Below are positions 1 through 8,122 of a stretch of DNA of 64,000 nt, in pieces (position 1 is the first letter of the stretch; each line of letters starts with the position of its first letter). The stretch spans positions 1,116,001-1,180,000 of the forward strand of contig NZ_AP029019.1 in the NCBI RefSeq assembly GCF_037101375.1. The letters are read 5' to 3'. The position numbers and the translations under genes are program-made. The notes below the pieces were generated by a model. It did not search any database. It had not been told where the DNA came from and saw nothing but the letters and a program-made list of their open reading frames with translations. This stretch comes from Acidovorax sp. DW039 (lineage in GTDB: Bacteria > Pseudomonadota > Gammaproteobacteria > Burkholderiales > Burkholderiaceae_C).

Positions 1-442
1 TCACGCCCGCCACGCACTGCACGGTCTGGGTAATGGCCAGAATGTTGCGCGTGCCCACCGAGCCATCGGCGTTGCGGTAGCCCTCAAAGGTGTAGCCCTC
101 CAGCGGGGGCAAGGCCTGGCCGCGCGTGGTGGCCATGGGCAGGGCGTCCAGCTCGCGGGCCTCGGGCATGGACAGCAGCCGCTCATGTACCCAGCTGCCT
201 GCCGGAATGTCGCTGATGGCATAGCCAATCGGAATGCCGTAGCGCAGCACCGCGCCCCCGGCGGGCAGATCAACCAGCGCCACCTTGTGGCCCTGCGGCA
301 CCTTGTCGCGCAGCACCAGGCCCGAGGGCAGGGTGGTGCCTGTGGGCAGGCCTCCATCGTTGGCCACGATGGCCACATTGTCACTGTCGTGCATGCGGAT
401 GGTGAGGGGTTTCAGAGGCTCATCGGTGGGGGTTTCGGACAT
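1..442 (-). CDS. garD: Galactarate dehydratase, N-terminal part (runs off window)
   Basis: The minus strand is open from an ATG at 442 to the window edge, giving about 147 residues ([19 protein letters not shown]...). The segments [28 protein letters not shown] and [18 protein letters not shown] are characteristic of the galactarate dehydratase branch of the UxaA/GarD family: an N-terminal SAF domain followed by the start of the catalytic domain. The family dehydrates galactarate to 5-dehydro-4-deoxyglucarate, the same intermediate that glucarate dehydratase makes, and kdgD downstream consumes it. The gene is divergent from the LacI-type regulator, whose operator lies about 80 bp upstream of this start. 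The rest of the gene, and probably the semialdehyde dehydrogenase of the pathway, lie outside the window. Confidence 0.9.
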   Translation of the reverse strand, partial: MSETPTDEPLKPLTIRMHDSDNVAIVANDGGLPTGTTLPSGLVLRDKVPQGHKVALVDLPAGGAVLRYGIPIGYAISDIPAGSWVHERLLSMPEARELDALPMATTRGQALPPLEGYTFEGYRNADGSVGTRNILAITQTVQCVAGV

Positions 443-520
443 GCATGTCTCCTATGATCGGCCACTTTGCGCGCAGCCGTTACGGATGTTTCAGCGGCTG
501 CGCCGGCTTGTGTATTGCAG

Positions 521-536
521 ATGGTACCGGTACCAT
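521..536. promoter_or_regulatory. Perfect 16-bp palindromic operator, LacI-type
   Basis: ATGGTACCGGTACCAT reads the same on both strands. The central CG and the TGGTACC half-sites resemble LacI/GalR-family operators. It ends 12 bp before the regulator ATG at 549 and sits about 80 bp upstream of garD, so one bound dimer could repress both directions. Related half-sites recur at 1680-1724 before kdgD. Confidence 0.8.
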
Positions 537-548
537 TTTAAACCATCG

Positions 549-1577
549 ATGACAGAAAAAGACAACCCCAAGCGCTCGCGCCGCAGCAGTGGTGCTATCA
601 CTTTGCGTGATGTGGCCAAACTCGCGGGTGTGGCACCCATCACCGCTTCGCGCGTGATGAACACCCCGGACCAGGTATCGCCCGAGGTGCGCCAGCGTGT
701 GCTCGATGCCGTGCAGCGCACGGGTTACGTGCCCAACCGCATGGCGGGCGGGCTGGCCTCGGCACGCAGCCGGTTGATTGCGGCGGTGGTGCCCAGCACC
801 GTGATGTCGGTGTTCATGGAAACCATCGAGAGCCTGAACAGCACCTTGTTCGATGCGGGCTACCAGCTCATGCTCGGTCAGTCGGGCTACTCGGCGGCCC
901 GTGAGGAATTGCTGCTGGAGGCCATCATTGGCCGCCGACCTGACGGCATCTTCCTGACCGGCATCATGGGCGCGGGCAAGGGGCGCACCCGGCTGCTGGC
1001 CTCGGGTATCCCGGTGGTAGAGACCTGGGATCTGACCCCCACGCCGATTGACATGCTGGTGGGCTTCTCCCACCTGGACATTGGCCGCGCCGTCGCGCAG
1101 TTCTTCATGGGCAAGGGGCGCAAGCGCCTGGCGCTGATCACCGCCGAGGACGAGCGGGCGGGGCGAAGGGCGGCCGCCTTTGCCGAGGCAGCCCTGCAAG
1201 CAGGTTTGCCGCCGGTGCATGTGGTGAATGTGGGGGCGCAGCGATCCCTGCGCAGCGGACGCGAGGCGCTGGGCCGCCTGCTGCACGAATGCCCCGGCGC
1301 AGACGCCGTGTTCTGCAGCTCCGACCTGCTGGCCGTAGGGGTGGCGACCGAAGCCCGGTCCCGGCAGATTCCGGTGCCCGATCGGCTCGCCATCATGGGT
1401 TTTGGCGATGTGCCCTTTGTGGCCGACATGCTGCCCGCCCTGAGCACGGTGCATATCAATGGCGCACATATCGGGCAGCTGGCCGCCCGCTACCTGATGG
1501 ACCGCGCCGAGGGTCGTGAGGTGGACCCACCCGTGGTGCAGGTGGACTTTTCCATTGTGGAGCGCGATACGACCTGA
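549..1577 (+). CDS. LacI-family transcriptional regulator of hexarate catabolism
   Basis: This 342-residue protein has the LacI/GalR layout. An N-terminal helix-turn-helix (TLRDVAKLAGVAPITASRVMN, about residues 17-36) with the hinge YVPNRMAGGLAS is followed by a periplasmic-binding-protein-like effector domain. I chose the ATG at 549 because the HTH follows at the normal distance and upstream in-frame sequence looks non-coding; the ribosome site is weak. A perfect palindrome ends 12 bp before this start, which suggests autoregulation. A mirrored pair of similar sites precedes kdgD. The effector is probably an aldarate or a pathway intermediate, by context only. It is close in type to the gluconate repressor GntR subgroup. 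Confidence 0.88.
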   Translation: MTEKDNPKRSRRSSGAITLRDVAKLAGVAPITASRVMNTPDQVSPEVRQRVLDAVQRTGYVPNRMAGGLASARSRLIAAVVPSTVMSVFMETIESLNSTLFDAGYQLMLGQSGYSAAREELLLEAIIGRRPDGIFLTGIMGAGKGRTRLLASGIPVVETWDLTPTPIDMLVGFSHLDIGRAVAQFFMGKGRKRLALITAEDERAGRRAAAFAEAALQAGLPPVHVVNVGAQRSLRSGREALGRLLHECPGADAVFCSSDLLAVGVATEARSRQIPVPDRLAIMGFGDVPFVADMLPALSTVHINGAHIGQLAARYLMDRAEGREVDPPVVQVDFSIVERDTT

Positions 1578-1679
1578 GCGGCCTTGGTGAAGGTGGGGGA
1601 GCTGCTGCGTGGAGATGCAGCCCTGAGTTGTTGAGATTTTCGGGAAAACCCTGAGTTGTACGACATTGACGCCTGATTT

Positions 1680-1724
1680 TGGTACCGCTACCATTTGTGC
1701 ATTCGATATTTGGTAGCGGTACCA
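1680..1724. promoter_or_regulatory. Two mirrored LacI-type operators before kdgD
   Basis: TGGTACCGCTACCA at 1680-1693 and TGGTAGCGGTACCA at 1711-1724 are exact reverse complements of each other, and each is itself a near-palindrome matching the site at 521-536. Their centres are 31 bp apart, about three helical turns, so two dimers would sit on the same DNA face. The second site ends 16 bp before the kdgD ATG, so the promoter must lie between, under or just upstream of the sites. Confidence 0.82.
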
Positions 1725-1740
1725 GCAAGAAAGGCCACCG

Positions 1741-2652
1741 ATGAATCCGCAAGAACTCAAGTCCATCATGTCCCAGGGGCTGCTGTCCTTCCCCCTGACC
1801 GATTTCGATGCCCAGGGTGACTTCAATGCCAAGGGGTATGCCGAGCGGCTGGAGTGGCTGATGCCTTACGGAGCCAGCGCCCTGTTTGTGGCAGGCGGCA
1901 CCGGTGAATACTTCTCGCTGACGGCGGATGAGTACCCCGCCATCATTCGCACGGCAGTGCAGACCTGCAAAGGGCGTGTCCCCATCATTGCGGGCGCGGG
2001 CGGCCCCACCCGCTTTGCCATCCAGTGCGCGCAGGAGGCCGAACGCCAGGGTGCCCACGGCATCCTGCTGCTGCCCCACTACCTGACCGAAGCGGGCCAG
2101 GAAGGTCTGATTGCCCATGTGGAAGCGGTCTGCAAGAGCGTGAAATTTGGCGTCATCGTCTACAACCGCAACGTGTGCAAGCTCACACCCCAGTCGCTGG
2201 CCATCCTGGCCGAGCGTTGCCCGAACCTGATCGGCTTCAAGGACGGTGTGGGCGATATCGAACTCATGTCCTCCATCTACATGAAGATGGGTGACCGCTT
2301 CTCGTACCTGGGCGGCCTGCCCACGGCCGAGGTCTATGCCGCAGCCTACAAGGCGCTGGGCACCCCGGTGTATTCGTCGGCGGTCTTCAACTTCATTCCC
2401 AAGACAGCGATGGACTTCTACCACGCTGTCGCCCGTGATGACATGGCCACGCAGCACCGCCTGCTGCGGGAGTTCTTCATGCCTTACCTCGACATCCGCA
2501 ATCGCATGCCGGGTTATGCCGTCAGCATCGTCAAGGCAGGTGCCGCGCTGGTGGGGCACTCCGCAGGCCCGGTGCGCGCGCCGCTGGTGGATCTCAAGCC
2601 CGACGAGATGGATGCCCTCAAGGCGCTGATCGAGCGCGTGGGGCCGCAGTAA
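1741..2652 (+). CDS. kdgD: 5-dehydro-4-deoxyglucarate dehydratase
   Basis: This is a 303-residue class I aldolase of the DapA/NAL superfamily. Visible motifs are [10 protein letters not shown] near residue 53, the YNRN motif near residue 140 that holds the catalytic tyrosine, and GFKDGVGD around residue 165 with the Schiff-base lysine. The KDGDH branch decarboxylates and dehydrates 5-dehydro-4-deoxyglucarate to 2-oxoglutarate semialdehyde, joining the products of garD and gudD. It is the first gene of the plus-strand set and sits behind the paired operators. The semialdehyde dehydrogenase that would complete the pathway is not in the window. Confidence 0.93.
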   Translation: MNPQELKSIMSQGLLSFPLTDFDAQGDFNAKGYAERLEWLMPYGASALFVAGGTGEYFSLTADEYPAIIRTAVQTCKGRVPIIAGAGGPTRFAIQCAQEAERQGAHGILLLPHYLTEAGQEGLIAHVEAVCKSVKFGVIVYNRNVCKLTPQSLAILAERCPNLIGFKDGVGDIELMSSIYMKMGDRFSYLGGLPTAEVYAAAYKALGTPVYSSAVFNFIPKTAMDFYHAVARDDMATQHRLLREFFMPYLDIRNRMPGYAVSIVKAGAALVGHSAGPVRAPLVDLKPDEMDALKALIERVGPQ

Positions 2653-2729
2653 TTTCTCGCCCCGATTGCAAAGGTTCTCAGGCCAGGCATCAGAAACCGG
2701 CCATTCCCTATCAACCCAAGGAGACAAAC

Positions 2730-3683
2730 ATGAAGAAACTGTTGTGCGCCGTTGCTGCCGCATTGACCATGACATCGGCACTGGCCTGGCCTGACAAGCC
2801 AGTCACGATGGTGGTGCCGTTCCCACCCGGGGGCTCCACCGATCTCATTGCCCGCACCCTCATTCCCAAGCTGCAGGACAAGCTCGGCGGCACCTTCATC
2901 GTGGACAACAAGGCCGGTGCCACCGGCACGATTGGTGCCGGTGCTGTGGCACGGTCGGCTCCTGACGGCTACACGCTGCTGGTGTCGTCGCTGGGTCCCT
3001 ACGTGATCGCGCCGCATCTGCTGGCCAAGGTACCGTACGACGCGACCAAGGACTTCGACTACCTCACCGTGGCCGTGCAGGCCCCCAACGTGCTGGTGGT
3101 GCCTGCTTCGTCGCCACACAAGTCGCTGGCCGACGTGATTGCCTTCCAGAAGGCCAACCCCGGCAAGATGACTTTTGCCTCTTCGGGTAACGGAAGCAGC
3201 GACCACCTCACGGCCGAACTCTTCTGGCAGCAAACCCGCACCAGCGGCGTGCATGTGCCTTACCGCGGCGGTGGCCCGGTGATGACGGACTTGCTGGGGG
3301 CTCAGGTCGATGCGTCCTTCATGAACATCAACACCGCCATGCCGCAAATCCAGGCGGGCAAGCTCAAGGCACTGGCCATCACCAGCGCCAAACGCTCGCC
3401 GCTGCTGCCCAACGTGCAGACGCTGGAAGAGGGCGGCATCAAGGATGCCAACGTGTACTCATGGCAAGCCTTCGCAGCCCCTCGTGGCCTGCCTGCCGAT
3501 ATCAAAGCCAAGCTGCATGCCGCCATCGTGGCGGGCCTGAACGACCCCCAGGTCAAACCCAAGCTGCTGGAGCTGGGCTTTGAAATTGTGGCCAACACGC
3601 CCGAGCAGTTCACCGCCTACCAGGCCGCCGAGTTCTCGCGCTGGAAGAAGCTGATCACCGACCGCAACATCAAGGCCGACTGA
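2730..3683 (+). CDS. Bug-type (TTT family) solute-binding protein
   Basis: This is a 317-residue periplasmic receptor of the tripartite tricarboxylate transporter (Bug) family. It has a cleavable signal peptide (MKKLLCAVAAALTMTSALA) and the typical start of the mature protein, WPDKPVTMVVPFPPGGSTD. FIVDNKAGATGTIGAG and VPYRGGGPVMTDLLGAQVD are family signatures. A good ribosome site (AAGGAGA) precedes the ATG. Standing between kdgD and gudD it most likely binds glucarate or galactarate. No TctA/TctB membrane partners are encoded nearby, which is usual for Bug proteins, so it would borrow a permease or act as a sensor. Confidence 0.9.
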   Translation: MKKLLCAVAAALTMTSALAWPDKPVTMVVPFPPGGSTDLIARTLIPKLQDKLGGTFIVDNKAGATGTIGAGAVARSAPDGYTLLVSSLGPYVIAPHLLAKVPYDATKDFDYLTVAVQAPNVLVVPASSPHKSLADVIAFQKANPGKMTFASSGNGSSDHLTAELFWQQTRTSGVHVPYRGGGPVMTDLLGAQVDASFMNINTAMPQIQAGKLKALAITSAKRSPLLPNVQTLEEGGIKDANVYSWQAFAAPRGLPADIKAKLHAAIVAGLNDPQVKPKLLELGFEIVANTPEQFTAYQAAEFSRWKKLITDRNIKAD

Positions 3684-3690
3684 TGTTGAA

Positions 3691-3732
3691 CCCTCATGGC
3701 CTTCCCGTGTGAGAAGGCCATGGGCATGAGGG
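3691..3732 (+). promoter_or_regulatory. Intercistronic hairpin between receptor and gudD
   Basis: CATGGCCTTC (3695-3704) and GAAGGCCATG (3713-3722) form a perfect 10-bp stem with an 8-nt loop. An alternative pairing joins CCCTCATG (3691-3698) with CATGAGGG (3725-3732). There is no U-run, so it is more likely an mRNA processing, stabilising or attenuation element than a simple terminator. Confidence 0.6.
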
Positions 3733-3778
3733 TGGGCGCATCGCGCTCTTCCTTTCTTTCTCTCTACCTTCTCTGACC

Positions 3779-5113
3779 ATGACCCAGTCCTCCACCCCTG
3801 TCGTTACCGAGTTGCGTGCTATCCCCGTGGCGGGACGTGACAGCATGCTCATGAACCTGAGCGGTGCCCACGCGCCCTTCTTCACACGCAATCTGGTCAT
3901 CCTCAAGGACAGCTCCGGCAACACCGGCGTGGGCGAAGTGCCGGGTGGAGAGAAGATTCGCCAGACGCTGGAAGATGCGCGCGAGCTGGTGGTGGGTCAG
4001 CCCATTGGCACTTACCAGCGGGTGCTGCAGCGCATGCAGCAGCAGTTTGCCGACCGCGATACGGGAGGCCGTGGCCTGCAGACGTTTGACCTGCGCACCG
4101 CCATCCACGCCGTGACTGCGGTGGAGTCTGCCTTGCTGGACCTGCTGGGCCAGCACCTGAACGTGCCCGTGGCGGCCTTGCTGGGCGAAGGCCAGCAGCG
4201 CGACGCAGTGGAGATGCTGGGTTACCTCTTCTACATTGGCGACCGTACCCAGACCGACCTGCCTTACGTCACCGACCCCGATGCCGACAACGCCTGGTTC
4301 CGCCTGCGCCATGAAAAAGCCATGACGGCAGATTCCATCGTGCGTCTGGCAGAGGCCGCACGCGAGCGTTATGGCTTCAACGACTTCAAGCTCAAGGGCG
4401 GTGTGCTGCGTGGTGACGAAGAGGTCGAGGCCGTAGTGGCCCTGCACGAGCGCTTCCCCGAAGCCCGCGTCACCCTGGACCCCAATGGCGGCTGGATGCT
4501 CAAGGACGCCATTCGCCTGGGCCAGAAAATGCGCGGTGTGGTGGCTTATGCCGAAGACCCCTGCGGTGCCGAAGACGGCTTTAGCGGGCGCGAGGTGATG
4601 GCCGAGTTCCGCCGCGCCACCGGCCTGCCCACGGCCACCAACATGATTGCCACCGACTGGCGCCAGTTCACCCACGCGCTGTCGCTGCAAAGCGTCGATA
4701 TTCCGCTGGCCGATCCGCATTTCTGGACCATGGCGGGTTCGGTGCGCGTGGCCCAGACCTGCCGCGACTGGGGTCTGACCTGGGGCTCGCATTCCAACAA
4801 CCACTTCGACGTGTCCCTGGCCATGTTCACCCATGTGGGCGCAGCAGCGCCGGGCCGCGTCACGGCCATCGACACCCACTGGATCTGGCAGGACGGTCAG
4901 CGCCTGACCAAGGACCCGCTGCAGATCGTGAACGGCCATGTACAGGTGCCGCAGAAGCCCGGCCTGGGGGTGGAGCTGGACATGGTGGAAGTCGAGAAGG
5001 CCCACCAGCTCTACCTGCAGCATGGGCTGGGCGCGCGCGACGATGCCATTGCCATGCAGTACCTGATTCCCGGCTGGAAGTTCAACCACAAGATGCCTTG
5101 CATGGTGCGCTGA
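3779..5113 (+). CDS. gudD: Glucarate dehydratase
   Basis: This is a 444-residue enolase-superfamily protein of the glucarate dehydratase subgroup and of family length. The KLKGG motif near residue 206 carries the catalytic lysine. DPNGGW, AEDPCG and ATNM follow the metal-ligand order of the family, and [14 protein letters not shown] near residue 339 contains the catalytic histidine. It dehydrates D-glucarate (and often L-idarate) to 5-dehydro-4-deoxyglucarate, feeding kdgD. It lies 95 bp after the receptor gene, behind an intercistronic hairpin, and is probably part of the same operon. Confidence 0.95.
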   Translation: MTQSSTPVVTELRAIPVAGRDSMLMNLSGAHAPFFTRNLVILKDSSGNTGVGEVPGGEKIRQTLEDARELVVGQPIGTYQRVLQRMQQQFADRDTGGRGLQTFDLRTAIHAVTAVESALLDLLGQHLNVPVAALLGEGQQRDAVEMLGYLFYIGDRTQTDLPYVTDPDADNAWFRLRHEKAMTADSIVRLAEAARERYGFNDFKLKGGVLRGDEEVEAVVALHERFPEARVTLDPNGGWMLKDAIRLGQKMRGVVAYAEDPCGAEDGFSGREVMAEFRRATGLPTATNMIATDWRQFTHALSLQSVDIPLADPHFWTMAGSVRVAQTCRDWGLTWGSHSNNHFDVSLAMFTHVGAAAPGRVTAIDTHWIWQDGQRLTKDPLQIVNGHVQVPQKPGLGVELDMVEVEKAHQLYLQHGLGARDDAIAMQYLIPGWKFNHKMPCMVR

Positions 5114-5288
5114 GCCGCACTGCAACCCTGCACCGTCGGCTGCCCCGTGGCAGCGGGTGGGGTGAAGCTGCCTGCGGACTGGTAGAACCTGTTCACAGTC
5201 ATCGCAGGCGCAGCGGGCCTGGCCGGCGCCTCTGCTCCACGTTTCACCGCACCTGGCATGCCAGAAGAAACCAAGAATGGAGACAAGC

Positions 5289-6392
5289 ATGCAACCTATC
5301 GACCACACGCCGCGCCGTCAGTTTTTCAAGGCCGCGGCGGGCACCGGGCTGGCCCTCGCAGGCTCGGGGGCCATGGCCCAGGCGTTTGATTTCAAGCCCA
5401 ACCAGCGGTACCCGGACCCGGCCATCCAGATTCTGGACCCGAGCTTTGCCAAATACCGCATCTACAGCAGCACGGTAGAGCAGGTGGCCACAGGCATGCG
5501 CTGGGCCGAGGGGCCGGTGTACTTTCCGGAAGACGGCGGCTATGTGCTGGTCAGCGACATTCCCAACAACCGCATCATGAAGTACAGCGAGCGGGACGGC
5601 AGCTTTACCGAGTTCCGCAAACCTGCCAACTGGGCCAACGGCAACGCCCGCGACCGGCAAGGCCGCCTGGTGACATGCGAGCACTCCGTCACCCGCCGCA
5701 TCGTGCGTACCGAAAAGAACGGCAACCTGACGGTGCTGGCAGACAGCTACCAGGGCAAGAAGCTTAACGCGCCCAATGACATCGTCGTCAAGTCTGACGA
5801 CACCATCTGGTTCACCGACCCGCTGTTTGGCATCAATGGCGAGTGGGAAGGCTTCCGCGCCCAGCCCGAGCAGGCCACTACCAACGTGTACCGCCTCACG
5901 CCGGATGGCAAGCTCCATGCCGTCATCACAGACATCGTCAATCCCAATGGCCTGGCGTTCTCGCCCGATGAGAAGAAGCTCTACGTGGTGGAGTGGAAGG
6001 GCACGCCCAACCGCAGCATCTGGAGCTATGACGTGCAGCCCGATGGTTCGGTGGCGAACAAGACCAAGCTGATTGATGCTGCGGACCAGGGAGCGCTGGA
6101 CGGATTCCGTGTGGACCGCGACGGCAACCTGTGGTGCGGTTGGGGCAGCAACGGTGCACTGCACACCGAGCCGGTGGAGCAGGGTGGCCGCAAGGTCTAC
6201 CCCCTCAAGGGCAAGCCCGAGGATCTGGACGGAGTGATGGTCTTCAGCCCCCAGGGCAAGCCCCTGGCACATATTCGTCTGCCCGAGCGCTGTGCCAACC
6301 TGTGCTTTGGTGGCCCCAAGAAAAACCGTCTCTACATGGCGAGTTCGCACTCGCTGTACGCGCTGTATGTGGAAGCGCATGGCGCTGTCTGA
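5289..6392 (+). CDS. Exported SMP-30/gluconolactonase-family lactonase
   Basis: This is a 367-residue six-bladed beta-propeller lactonase. The ATG at 5289 is preferred over an in-frame ATG at 5277 because GGAGA lies just upstream of the second one. The N-terminus has a Tat-like signal (RRQFFKAAAGTGLALAGSG). WAEGPVYF, VLVSDIPNNRI, NGNARDRQGRLVTCEH, NAPNDIVVKSD and NPNGLAFSPDEKKLYVVEW are SMP-30 signatures, including the metal-binding Glu and Asn positions. At the end of the aldarate operon it most likely opens periplasmic glucarolactone, galactarolactone or uronolactones. The exact substrate cannot be read from sequence. A strong terminator follows. Confidence 0.85.
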   Translation: MQPIDHTPRRQFFKAAAGTGLALAGSGAMAQAFDFKPNQRYPDPAIQILDPSFAKYRIYSSTVEQVATGMRWAEGPVYFPEDGGYVLVSDIPNNRIMKYSERDGSFTEFRKPANWANGNARDRQGRLVTCEHSVTRRIVRTEKNGNLTVLADSYQGKKLNAPNDIVVKSDDTIWFTDPLFGINGEWEGFRAQPEQATTNVYRLTPDGKLHAVITDIVNPNGLAFSPDEKKLYVVEWKGTPNRSIWSYDVQPDGSVANKTKLIDAADQGALDGFRVDRDGNLWCGWGSNGALHTEPVEQGGRKVYPLKGKPEDLDGVMVFSPQGKPLAHIRLPERCANLCFGGPKKNRLYMASSHSLYALYVEAHGAV

Positions 6393-6410
6393 GTGGCTGG
6401 GATGTAGCTG

Positions 6411-6436
6411 AAAAAGGGGGCGGTGCCCCCTTTTTT
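6411..6436. terminator. Rho-independent terminator after the aldarate operon
   Basis: AAAAAGGGGGC (6411-6421) pairs with GCCCCCTTTTT (6425-6435) around a GGT loop and is followed by T residues. The A-run/T-run symmetry lets it work in both directions. It closes the hexarate operon. Confidence 0.9.
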
Positions 6437-6571
6437 CCTTTGTACTTCCACCTTTGGCATGGCGGTGGACGTTTTGTCCACCGCAGGGCTGTGCACAGGT
6501 GACAAGTTGGCAGGCCGGTGTGTGCCAGAAGCGGGCAACAATCAGACCCAGCAACTGCCCCGCTCCTGCCC

Positions 6572-7366
6572 ATGTCTCAAAACACCCATACCCTGCACTT
6601 GCTCTTCAAGGAGCCCATCGCCCTGCGCTGCTGCCAGCTGGTTCTTCAATACCAACAGGCGGGCGATGCGCCAGAGGCCGCCCGCTGGGCAGAGAAGCTG
6701 GGCGGCGCAGACCCTGAAAAGCTCTGGAGCGCAGACTGGTTCAATCACAGCATGGAAGTCACGGGTGGCTGCCTGCAAGTGCAGTTTGATTCCAGCTCAA
6801 GCGAGGGCATTCCCTTGTCCATGCTGGAAGAGTTGTTTGCCCACGGCTTGCAGGCCGCCGTGGCCGAGGTGTTTTATGACCAGGTGGGCGAGATCGAACG
6901 CATGCACTTTGATCAGGGCATGTGGGTGGCACGCAAGACCTTGCTTGAGCGCTACCCCGCACTGAAAGCTCTTGCAGAGGCTGAAACGCCAGAGCAGGAC
7001 CCCGCCGAAGACACGGAGAGTGCGGGCGCGGAGGAAGAAGACCGTCAACGCCCGCGCAAACCTGTCCACATCGCAGCCCTGCGCGCCGAGCAGGATGAGA
7101 GGGAGCGGCAGGGGCAAGAAGCGGCACAGGCCATGCTCAACCTTTTCAAAGACATGCGCGAAAGCGGTGTCCCGCCGGTGCAAGGCCTCATGGGTGTCTT
7201 TTTGCTGCGTGCAGGCTTCAAGGGCCTCGTGCATGCAGCACTGTTCACGGTGGTTACCGCCCTGCTGTTCAAGGGGCTGTGGCTTTGGATTGGGCTGGGC
7301 GTGGTGCTGGCGGTGGTGCTGCCGCTGTACTACATGCAGCAGGAGCGCAAGTCCCTGTTTTCATGA
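6572..7366 (+). CDS. Uncharacterised protein with C-terminal membrane hairpin
   Basis: I do not recognise this 264-residue protein. The likely start is the ATG at 6572 (MSQNTHTLHLLFKEPIALR). Residues 1-130 look globular. Residues about 130-175 are strongly charged (many E, D, R, K) and may be coiled or disordered. The last 70 residues contain two or three hydrophobic segments (GLVHAALFTVVTALLFKG, LWIGLGVVLAVVLPLYYM), so the protein is probably anchored with its N-terminal body in the cytoplasm. It is the first of nine co-directional unknown genes after the aldarate terminator. The next gene begins 157 bp later, across a structured repeat. Confidence 0.6.
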   Translation: MSQNTHTLHLLFKEPIALRCCQLVLQYQQAGDAPEAARWAEKLGGADPEKLWSADWFNHSMEVTGGCLQVQFDSSSSEGIPLSMLEELFAHGLQAAVAEVFYDQVGEIERMHFDQGMWVARKTLLERYPALKALAEAETPEQDPAEDTESAGAEEEDRQRPRKPVHIAALRAEQDERERQGQEAAQAMLNLFKDMRESGVPPVQGLMGVFLLRAGFKGLVHAALFTVVTALLFKGLWLWIGLGVVLAVVLPLYYMQQERKSLFS

Positions 7367-7412
7367 GAGAGCCGCGCCAGAAACGTGACGAATATGAGCG
7401 GCTCACACGACC

Positions 7413-7506
7413 CAGCGAAGCGGCCCTGGCTAGGCGTTCCGTCGCAGGCAGTACATCAGGTACGACAAGACGGAACAACAACGCCAGGGGGGGCGTGTTA
7501 GTCGCT
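7413..7506 (+). repeat. Structured dispersed repeat, copy 1
   Basis: About 94 bp here match 40054-40147 (CAGCGAAGCGG, CCTGGCTAGGCG, GCAGGCAGTACA, GTACGACAAG and a trailing AGTCGCT are shared). GTTCCGTC (7436-7443) pairs with GACGGAAC (7469-7476). The second copy has different bases but still pairs, which supports a conserved hairpin. No open reading frame spans it. It lies between two genes on the same strand. Confidence 0.8.
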
Positions 7507-7523
7507 AAAGAGGGAGGGTTTTT

Positions 7524-8003
7524 ATGCTGACCGAGATTGAATGGTGGGGTGGGCTGATCTTTGTGGTGGGTGCGTGGGTGTACCGCTCCGCCATCGGGGC
7601 CTTGGACCAGGATGCCCCCTGGGATGCCAACCGCCTGCTGTCGCATGTGTTCTTTCTGGCCCCTGCAGCGGTGCTGGCGGGCTACTTCTATCCGTTGAAC
7701 GCGCCTGCGCTGCGCTATGCGTACCTGGGGGCGTTGGGGGTTGCCCTTTTTGCCATGGTGACCACATTTGCCATGGAGTTGAAGGATCAGGCCCAGGCTG
7801 CATCAAACTCGACACCTGACGATGGGGCCACCCGCATGCTGGAGCCCGATGCACCTGCGGCCACTGGTGAGGCCGCCGATGAGGAAGTCGGCACCTTCTA
7901 CACCGTGCTGGGCATGCTGGTGCTGTACAGCCCGGTGTTGGTGGCCTGCGGTCTGGGGTGCGTCAAGGCCTGGCGTTGGTGGTCTTCGGGGGCGTTGGGG
8001 TGA
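7524..8003 (+). CDS. Small multi-pass membrane protein, unknown function
   Basis: This 159-residue protein begins at an ATG with a strong ribosome site (AGGGAGGG, 7511-7518). Hydrophobic segments lie near residues 8-25, 40-58, 65-85 (AYLGALGVALFAMVTTFAM) and 125-150 (VLGMLVLYSPVLVACGLGC), separated by a polar, acidic stretch at about 90-120. I recognise no enzymatic motif. Its position before the HTH/ATPase pair and its membrane nature suggest it may belong with them, but this is inference from co-orientation only. Confidence 0.55.
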   Translation: MLTEIEWWGGLIFVVGAWVYRSAIGALDQDAPWDANRLLSHVFFLAPAAVLAGYFYPLNAPALRYAYLGALGVALFAMVTTFAMELKDQAQAASNSTPDDGATRMLEPDAPAATGEAADEEVGTFYTVLGMLVLYSPVLVACGLGCVKAWRWWSSGALG

Positions 8004-8122
8004 ATGGATGCGAGCCTCTGAGCTGGTGAGCCATTGCGGTTCGATGGCTCAAGGGGGCGTGCTCCAGCGGATACTCCTGCCTCTCCCCCCTTTTTTTGCA
8101 CACGCTTTCTTCCTCTGCATCC

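Noticed and set aside
3764..5308. 514-codon minus-strand frame over gudD
   Set aside because: The opposite strand encodes clear glucarate dehydratase; the antisense frame has no recognisable feature.
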